From positions 1 through 64,000 of the forward strand of contig NZ_ANHX01000041.1 in NCBI RefSeq assembly GCF_000316035.1: 64,000 bases of DNA. Reading direction: 5' to 3'. Below the pieces are notes generated by a model. It saw only the letters and a list, made by a program, of their open reading frames with translations. It searched no databases and was not told the origin of the DNA. A program made the translations under genes and the position numbers. The DNA comes from Paenibacillus sp. PAMC 26794 (GTDB lineage: Bacteria; Bacillota; Bacilli; Paenibacillales; Paenibacillaceae). Position 1 is the first letter of the stretch. Each line of letters begins with the position of its first letter. Shown in pieces: positions 57,501-64,000 of this stretch.

Positions 57501-57529
57501 AAAAAGGCCGCTCCATGAAGGAACGGCCT
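57501..57529 (-). terminator. Terminator after lipoprotein gene
   Basis: AGGCCGTTCC and GGAGCGGCCT (one G-U) with T5 on the minus strand. It may also serve the + gene ending at 57487. Confidence 0.8.
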
Positions 57530-57605
57530 AACGAGTGATATGTACTATAGAAGTGATTCAGTAATTGCCACCAAACCAACGATGAACACCTCCCGAATGC
57601 GAGAG

Positions 57606-57953
57606 TTACTCAAACGTTACAATCTCGCTTTGATTGTTCCAACTCATTTTAAAGGTAATCGGGTCTTTCGTTTTCTCCGCATCAGTAATCGTTCCCGACA
57701 TACTGAATGGTACCTCTTGTTCTTCCAGCGCTTTCCCTTGCTGGTCTATATTATTGCCCGTAAGGTCAAACACAAAATCCTTTATACGCTTTTCATCACC
57801 TATATAAGTAATACTATAGTTCCCTGTTGATCTCTGTAGAGAAACATCCCAGTTATCGCTCTTTCCGTGTATTATATCATCCGCACCACAAGCTGAGACA
57901 ATAGATAAAAGTACTATAACACAAAGAATAATTGGCAGTTTAAATAATTTCAT
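57606..57953 (-). CDS. Small lipoprotein, 115 residues
   Basis: Signal peptide with lipobox LSIVSACG, then a short beta-rich domain (NWDVSLQRSTGNYSITYIGD, PFSMSGTITDAEKTKDPITF). No family is recognised. Convergent with the membrane protein gene at 56744, whose C-terminal domain has a similar small-fold look; a functional link is not shown. The start has AAAAGGAGGG upstream. Confidence 0.75.
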   Translation of the reverse strand: MKLFKLPIILCVIVLLSIVSACGADDIIHGKSDNWDVSLQRSTGNYSITYIGDEKRIKDFVFDLTGNNIDQQGKALEEQEVPFSMSGTITDAEKTKDPITFKMSWNNQSEIVTFE

Positions 57954-58039
57954 AAAATCCCTCCTTTTAAGAATATACCCAAAAATGTGAGTTATGATAT
58001 TTTCTACTCATCCCGAGCATCTGCCTAGTATAATGTGTC

Positions 58040-59083
58040 TTACCTTTGAATCACATGATTAACGATTTTCTGAGCATCGTATTTAACCCATCCCAACAGT
58101 GCTGAACCCCGTGATGTTTGCCAAGGTAGCCCTACAAAGTACAGTCCAGCAACCGGTGATACGCCTCTCTCGTGTATAATTCCACCTTTGGCATCAAAAG
58201 CAGTATTGATATCGATCCAACTATCGTTTCGCTTAAACCCAGTCGCCCAGATAATATTGTCTATTCGTGTCTCACTACCATCCTCATATAGGATGCGATC
58301 ATCTATTGCATTAATAGCACGTGGGCGCATGTTAACTTTTCCCTGGGTCATCAATTCTTTTAACTCATAGCCATATACGTACTCAGGCTGATTTCGCAAC
58401 CATTTTCCAACCATACGATCTGCACTTGCACGTAATACTCCGAGCTTTTCAAAATACCAGAATATACTTCGTTTCATAATATGCAAAGGCCTAAATGTTA
58501 TATTTCGAGCTATGGATATGTATACGGTTTGTTGTTCATCTGATGCTAACTCTACAGCAATTTGGGCGCCTGAATTCCCTCCGCCTACAACTACTGTTGT
58601 TCCAAGGATCAATTGAGAGATATTTTTATATTCTGATGAATGAAGCTGAATCACATGCTCGGATAATGATTTCGCAAAATGAGGAACATTCTTGGTCTGG
58701 AAAGGTCCCGTCGCGACGATAATATTGCGCGCTTCAATCATTCCATCATTGGTTTCAGCACAGTACACCTCATCTTGCTTCGATAGACGAGAGATTAAAC
58801 AGTTTAACTTTATTGGAAGCTCCATTTGTTTAGCATAGTTTTCAAAATAATCTGCAATTTCATCTTTGCTTGGCAAGCTATTTTCATTTCCACTAAGAGG
58901 CATTCCGGGTAACCCGTCATACATTCGTGGGGTAAAAAGATGCAAGGAGTCGTACCGTTTACGCCAAGATTCCCCGACAGTTGAGGCAGCGTCAACGATT
59001 AAAAAGGTTAACCCCGACTGTTGAAGATAGTAACCTGCTGCCAAGCCTGCTTGCCCAGATCCTATAACCAGTACATCGTACAT
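58040..59083 (-). CDS. Flavin-containing monooxygenase-like oxidoreductase
   Basis: A 347-residue FAD/NADPH enzyme: FAD motif VIGSGQAGLAAGYYLQ, NADPH motif VVVGGGNSGAQIAVEL and the closing ATGFKRNDSW, as in CzcO/YdhE-type flavoproteins. These oxidise or reduce small organic substrates; the substrate is unknown. Start at 59083 is a choice by family length (GAAGATGAT upstream is weak); earlier ATGs at 59092 and 59113 exist. A TetR-type operator overlaps its promoter at 59118. Confidence 0.85.
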   Translation of the reverse strand: MYDVLVIGSGQAGLAAGYYLQQSGLTFLIVDAASTVGESWRKRYDSLHLFTPRMYDGLPGMPLSGNENSLPSKDEIADYFENYAKQMELPIKLNCLISRLSKQDEVYCAETNDGMIEARNIIVATGPFQTKNVPHFAKSLSEHVIQLHSSEYKNISQLILGTTVVVGGGNSGAQIAVELASDEQQTVYISIARNITFRPLHIMKRSIFWYFEKLGVLRASADRMVGKWLRNQPEYVYGYELKELMTQGKVNMRPRAINAIDDRILYEDGSETRIDNIIWATGFKRNDSWIDINTAFDAKGGIIHERGVSPVAGLYFVGLPWQTSRGSALLGWVKYDAQKIVNHVIQR

Positions 59084-59117
59084 ATGTATCATCTTCAATA
59101 TTGTTTTATGCATTAAT

Positions 59118-59137
59118 ATATGAGCACTTGTTCATAT
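59118..59137. promoter_or_regulatory. TetR-type operator near monooxygenase promoter
   Basis: ATATGAGCA-CT-TGTTCATAT is a 9-2-9 dyad with one mismatch. It lies 35 bp upstream of the chosen start and overlaps a possible -10. It resembles operators of TetR-family repressors; none is encoded in the window. Confidence 0.55.
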
Positions 59138-59212
59138 GTTTATTTTACTTAACAACTGTCTGTTTAGCAATAGAAGAAAACATCCCTACTTCCTTTTACA
59201 AGATCAGCCATT

Positions 59213-59240
59213 AAAAAGACTCCCTCACGGGAGCCTTTTA
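59213..59240 (-). terminator. Terminator after the gene at 59312
   Basis: AAAAGGCTCCC and GGGAGTCTTTTT form a stem (one G-U on the minus strand) with a T run. Confidence 0.8.
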
Positions 59241-59311
59241 ATCATTTCAGTGCAAGTTTCTTATAACTTCTCATGTATGCTACGTGCTAAGTATGATAGG
59301 TTGGTTGAATT

Positions 59312-59548
59312 CTACCTGGTGTATCTATCGATGTCATCGTTCGCAGATTGATGCTCTCTTCTATGGTAATCTTCATGCTGACGAACATCGTTCTTTAATT
59401 TCGCTAAGAAACCCCACCCCATAAAGGCAAGTATAAGCACAGTAATCAGTGCATAAGCAAAGCTATATAGATTCATAAAAAAGTTGATAAATATTGCAGC
59501 GAGCATCAAGCCCAGAATCCATAATGTCCACTTTGTACCCTTTCTCAA
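59312..59548 (-). CDS. Small two-helix membrane protein, 78 residues
   Basis: Two hydrophobic segments (LWILGLMLAAIFINFFMNLY; AYALITVLILAFMGWGFL) and a charged His/Arg/Asp-rich tail (DYHRREHQSANDDIDRYTR). No family is recognised. GAGGAGGAAATG precedes the start on the minus strand. Terminated at 59213. Confidence 0.7.
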   Translation of the reverse strand: MRKGTKWTLWILGLMLAAIFINFFMNLYSFAYALITVLILAFMGWGFLAKLKNDVRQHEDYHRREHQSANDDIDRYTR

Positions 59549-59806
59549 ATCATTTCCTCCTCAAGTCGTTACTGATAAGCTCTCTATGTATCACAGTACA
59601 TACGAAATCATAGAAACAAGGTTTCAGTCTCAGGGCTAACATGTTCAGATGATCCTACCTATATTTCTTCTATTATCAAAACAATACTAATTAATAGTTA
59701 AAAATACCTATTAATAAAGTCTCATGGAAATTAATACTGGAATATGGTAAATTAATAAACATGTTAAAGATTAACATAATATAAATAAGTGAGGAGAAAC
59801 ATACAA

Positions 59807-60535
59807 ATGATGAAAAGGAAAATTTTAAAGACCCTATTAACTGCAGGAGCAATTACAATAATGTTACCTATGGCAGCAAATGCTCAAAGCATTACTTCAG
59901 TTGCTGTAAGTGACATTGGAAGTAATTATGATTCAGGAGAAATACTGTCTCAGGAGGAAGCTAACTCTGTTAAAGAAAATGCTGTGCCAATTACAAAAAT
60001 TCAAACTTTATCAAGTGAACTCACTACGGATGAAATTAGTGCAAAAATAACTGAAATAGCAGACAAATATGAAATCGGTGAGATTTTTTCTGATGAAGAT
60101 GCAAATTTCATTAAGCTACATGCTGCACCAGTTAATCAAACCCCAACTATTCAACCTTCTAACGTTGTAATAGGTGATGCTAAAAAATATTTTGTAGGGA
60201 ACTTTAACAAAGTCGAACTGACAGGGCACGGAGAATCCAAAATTGGATTTATAAATAATTCTGTAAGTGGAAATTTTATAATTCGTGATATAAACCAGGC
60301 TTATCATAAGAGCATAGGAAGTGTAGTAGAATTTAGAGCTTTTGGGGCATTTGGAGAAGGCGGTACAAAAGTTGGATTAGTTTATTCGAAAGACTATACG
60401 AATTCTGCTAAAAATGCTAATTATAATAAAAATGTGTTTGAAGATTCATATGTTGCAAGTGTTGCATATGCGAATTATAGCGTTCGTGGATTAGTAGATG
60501 GATACTCCTTTATGACCTCAATACCCGGTGAGTAA
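59807..60535 (+). CDS. Secreted protein with internal repeat, low GC
   Basis: A 242-residue exported protein: signal peptide ending near AANA/Q, then two related ~25-residue units (YDSGEILSQEEANSVKENAV and YEIGEIFSDEDANFIKLHAA), a linker, and a C-terminal beta domain (VVEFRAFGAFGEGGTKVGLV). No family is recognised. GTGAGGAG lies 12 bases before the ATG. Base composition is clearly more AT-rich than the neighbours, and an IS element begins 90 bp downstream, so it may have been acquired by transfer. Confidence 0.78.
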   Translation: MMKRKILKTLLTAGAITIMLPMAANAQSITSVAVSDIGSNYDSGEILSQEEANSVKENAVPITKIQTLSSELTTDEISAKITEIADKYEIGEIFSDEDANFIKLHAAPVNQTPTIQPSNVVIGDAKKYFVGNFNKVELTGHGESKIGFINNSVSGNFIIRDINQAYHKSIGSVVEFRAFGAFGEGGTKVGLVYSKDYTNSAKNANYNKNVFEDSYVASVAYANYSVRGLVDGYSFMTSIPGE

Positions 60536-60657
60536 ATACAAAAATAAGACATTGAATAGTATTAGACCCGTAAGGTGAGACAAATTAGAACATCTTCATG
60601 AATGAAACCTTGTCCTAGTTAAAGTGTACCCTTTGTAAAGGACATTTTGAAAAAGAA

Positions 60658-61566
60658 CTAGGCAACTTGTTGAAGCTGCTGTCTGTATTTTACAGGCGGC
60701 AGCTTTTTCAAATTCCATTGCCCTCGATAATGATTGTAGTACGTCATATAACTCTTAATTTCTCGTTTTACTTCTTCTAATGTTTCGCATTCTTTGATAT
60801 TCGTTTCATCCTTAAAATGCCCAAAGAATGATTCTTGGGGGGCGTTATCCCAACAATTGCCTCGACGTGACATGGATTGTCTTAATCCCATTTTCTTCAC
60901 TACGGATTGGAATTGTGGATTCGTATAATGAAAGCCTTGATCGGAATGGATTAAGGCATCTTTGGCTAAATGGCGATGCTTCTGTAATTTACGAAGCGTG
61001 TTTAGCGCAATTCCTATACTTAACGAAGAAGAAACTTCATACGCTAAAATTTCATTCGTCTGTGCGTCTTTAATCGTCGATAAATACGCACGTTTATTGC
61101 CTTTGTACGTTAAATAGGTGATGTCGGTTAATAACACCTTTCCCGCCTCGCCTGGCTTAAAATTGCGCTTTAATTCGTTTGGACATGTGCGATGTTCTTT
61201 CGTTGCTTTTGCCATTCTACGGGCCGGATTAGCCTTTCGAATGGGACAGATGATTTCAAATTTCTTCATAATACGGCGGATACGCTTTAAGTTGTACGTC
61301 ATCTTGTATTGATTTTCTAATGTCATTTTGATTTGGCGTGCTCCTTTTTTTCGTCCACGAAAATGATACGCCTTTAAAATCATTTCCTTTATAATCTCAT
61401 CTGTTTTGGCTTTAGCTACGCGCTTTTGCACTGATTTTCCAGAGAAGTAATTGTAATATCCGGAACGTGATACTTCCATAACATCGCATAGATATCTGAC
61501 CAACCGCTTCAATTTATACGTTCTGATCGTCCGATAAATGAGTTCAAACTTCAGCTCTACAGCCAC
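60658..61566 (-). CDS. IS3-family transposase OrfB (DDE integrase)
   Basis: A 302-residue rve-type transposase. The N-terminal HTH_21 part (LVRYLCDVMEVSRSGYYNY, GARQIKMTLE) precedes the DDE core: first Asp in LLTDITYLTYKG, second in IHSDQGFHYTNP, and Glu in CWDNAPQESFFGHFK. It is in the -1 frame relative to OrfA; the frames overlap around AAAAAG at the end of OrfA, the normal place of programmed frameshift in this family, though the slippery run here is only five A. Its own GTG start at 61566 is also possible. All catalytic residues are intact. Confidence 0.93.
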   Translation of the reverse strand: MAVELKFELIYRTIRTYKLKRLVRYLCDVMEVSRSGYYNYFSGKSVQKRVAKAKTDEIIKEMILKAYHFRGRKKGARQIKMTLENQYKMTYNLKRIRRIMKKFEIICPIRKANPARRMAKATKEHRTCPNELKRNFKPGEAGKVLLTDITYLTYKGNKRAYLSTIKDAQTNEILAYEVSSSLSIGIALNTLRKLQKHRHLAKDALIHSDQGFHYTNPQFQSVVKKMGLRQSMSRRGNCWDNAPQESFFGHFKDETNIKECETLEEVKREIKSYMTYYNHYRGQWNLKKLPPVKYRQQLQQVA

Positions 61567-61568
61567 TT

Positions 61569-61988
61569 TTATTTCTTTTTCAACATCTGCCTTTCGAGTA
61601 GATCGAGCTTTTTTAGCAGTTCATTCTCCGCTTGCAACAATTGATTTTTTGCTTCTAAGCGTTTAATCTTTTCCTCTAATGTCAATTCACGTTTTAATGG
61701 GCGCCCTGAAAGGGTTTTGCGTGTATCCTGTAAGCCTTCTACACCTGCCTCACGATACGAGGCACGCCAACGTTTCCCAGAAGAACGGATACGCTCCAAA
61801 CCAATACATTCGGCATCGAAGCCAGCTTCTTCAAAAATTTCACGAGGAAGTTTTCCTTGTTCATTTTGTGCAATGAAATGGCGCTTAAATTCATCGGTAT
61901 ACGTAATCGCCTTATCACTAACAGCGATCACATTTGGATTTCGTTTTAGTTGTTCTTGTTCTTTCTTCGTCAGTAATCTTTTCGTCAT
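61569..61988 (-). CDS. IS3-family transposase OrfA
   Basis: A 139-residue protein that binds the element ends: helix-turn-helix parts (YTDEFKRHFIAQNEQGKLPR; ASYREAGVEGLQDTRKTLSG) and a C-terminal leucine-zipper-like helix (RLEAKNQLLQAENELLKKL). IS150-type OrfA has this long form. Start at 61988 has GGAG upstream; the frame extends to 62030 without a site. Confidence 0.88.
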   Translation of the reverse strand: MTKRLLTKKEQEQLKRNPNVIAVSDKAITYTDEFKRHFIAQNEQGKLPREIFEEAGFDAECIGLERIRSSGKRWRASYREAGVEGLQDTRKTLSGRPLKRELTLEEKIKRLEAKNQLLQAENELLKKLDLLERQMLKKK

Positions 61989-62186
61989 AACATTTCCGCT
62001 CCAACATCGTTTTTTTTTCATTATAAACAAAATACCCTATAAGATGGACTTTTTTCAAAGTGTCCATCTTATAGGGTACATTTTAATAGATATTAAGAAG
62101 TGGTCTTTGTTTTATTTATCAATTGTAACAGTGACTGCTTCACAAATTCTTGTCACATCGTAACGAGAATTCACTCTGCCAGGCAA

Positions 62187-63865
<1,679 letters not shown>

Positions 63866-63923
63866 CTAGTTTTTGTTGGAAAATGGTAGTGCTATATGGT
63901 TCGGTTATCCGATTAAATTTGAA

Positions 63924-64000
63924 TTAGTCGAGAATCGCGTGAATATCGCTCTCTTTCATAATCAAATATTCTTTACCTTCGAATTTGATTTCTGTACCGG
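63924..64000 (-). CDS. groES: Co-chaperonin GroES (C-terminal part only)
   Basis: The last 25 codons before the stop at 63924: GTEIKFEGKEYLIMKESDIH and AILD, the typical GroES C-terminus. The start and promoter, where a CIRCE element would be expected, lie beyond 64000. Confidence 0.93.
   Translation of the reverse strand, partial: GTEIKFEGKEYLIMKESDIHAILD

Larger units (their letters stand above)
60625..62080 (-). mobile_element. IS3-family (IS150-type) insertion sequence
   Basis: A 1456-bp element bounded by terminal inverted repeats: left TGTACCCTTTGTAAAGGACA (from 60625) and right, on the minus strand, TGTACCCTATAAGATGGACA (from 62080), both continuing into TTTGAAAAA. It encodes OrfA and OrfB with a -1 frame relation. 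A strong palindrome just inside the right end (62034-62079) would block incoming transcription. No target duplication is visible at the ends (AAAG before, TTTT after). Confidence 0.9.

Overview
The window looks like a chromosomal segment of a Paenibacillus species. The reasons are spore-former genes (a CmpA homologue, a YdcC-type lipoprotein), S-layer-homology (SLH) exoproteins, two-gene sugar and betaine modules, strong Shine-Dalgarno sites with many TTG/GTG starts, and moderate GC. The closest species cannot be decided from sequence reading alone. The end at 64000 cuts groES.

Layout. 0-4.4 kb: a flavin-reductase-like gene divergent from an ArsR-type regulator, a tRNA-Asn/tRNA-Ser operon, and an OmpR-type two-component system. 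4.4-14.5 kb: a block that in Bacillus subtilis runs ydcC-alr-ndoAI-ndoA-(rsb/sigB)-tex-cmpA-ydcK. Here the same genes are present, but a GH36 alpha-galactosidase sits where the rsb-sigB operon would be. 14.6-24.4 kb: SgrR-like regulator/MFS pair, XRE-DUF3169 pair, SLH-anchored beta-lactamase-fold protein, and an HSP90-family chaperone coupled to a helical-repeat protein. 24.8-30 kb: RpiR regulator facing an oxidoreductase, a secreted DUF5050 protein, and a Fur-box-controlled AraC/substrate-binding fusion. 30-35 kb: GbsR-type regulator divergent from an OpuA glycine betaine transporter whose permease carries two tandem binding domains. 35-41.7 kb: a small Imm17-like membrane protein, a 1308-residue SLH nuclease and a stalk-domain protein. 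41.9-48.8 kb: sugar ABC transporter, KimA-like potassium importer, and rhamnulose-1-phosphate aldolase with a clear repeat operator. 49-57 kb: small secreted or spore-like proteins, DinB and AraC genes, and lacZ with its AraC regulator. 57-64 kb: small membrane and lipoprotein genes, a flavin monooxygenase, a low-GC secreted protein, an IS3/IS150-type element and groEL-groES.

The most unusual signal is a pair of near-identical intergenic elements (48964-49070 and 52406-52519). A 52-bp identical core plus a weaker extension is followed each time by a different intrinsic terminator. Both terminator stems pair fully only on the minus strand, and a stem inside the core keeps pairing through a G-U change. 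I read this as a twin small RNA. Other points are a helically phased triple repeat at rhaD, tandem binding domains in OpuA, a probable leaderless ArsR mRNA, a truncated tandem paralogue at 49605, and a tRNA-tail direct repeat. No CRISPR array, prophage or replication origin was seen. All family calls come from reading motifs; no database search was run.
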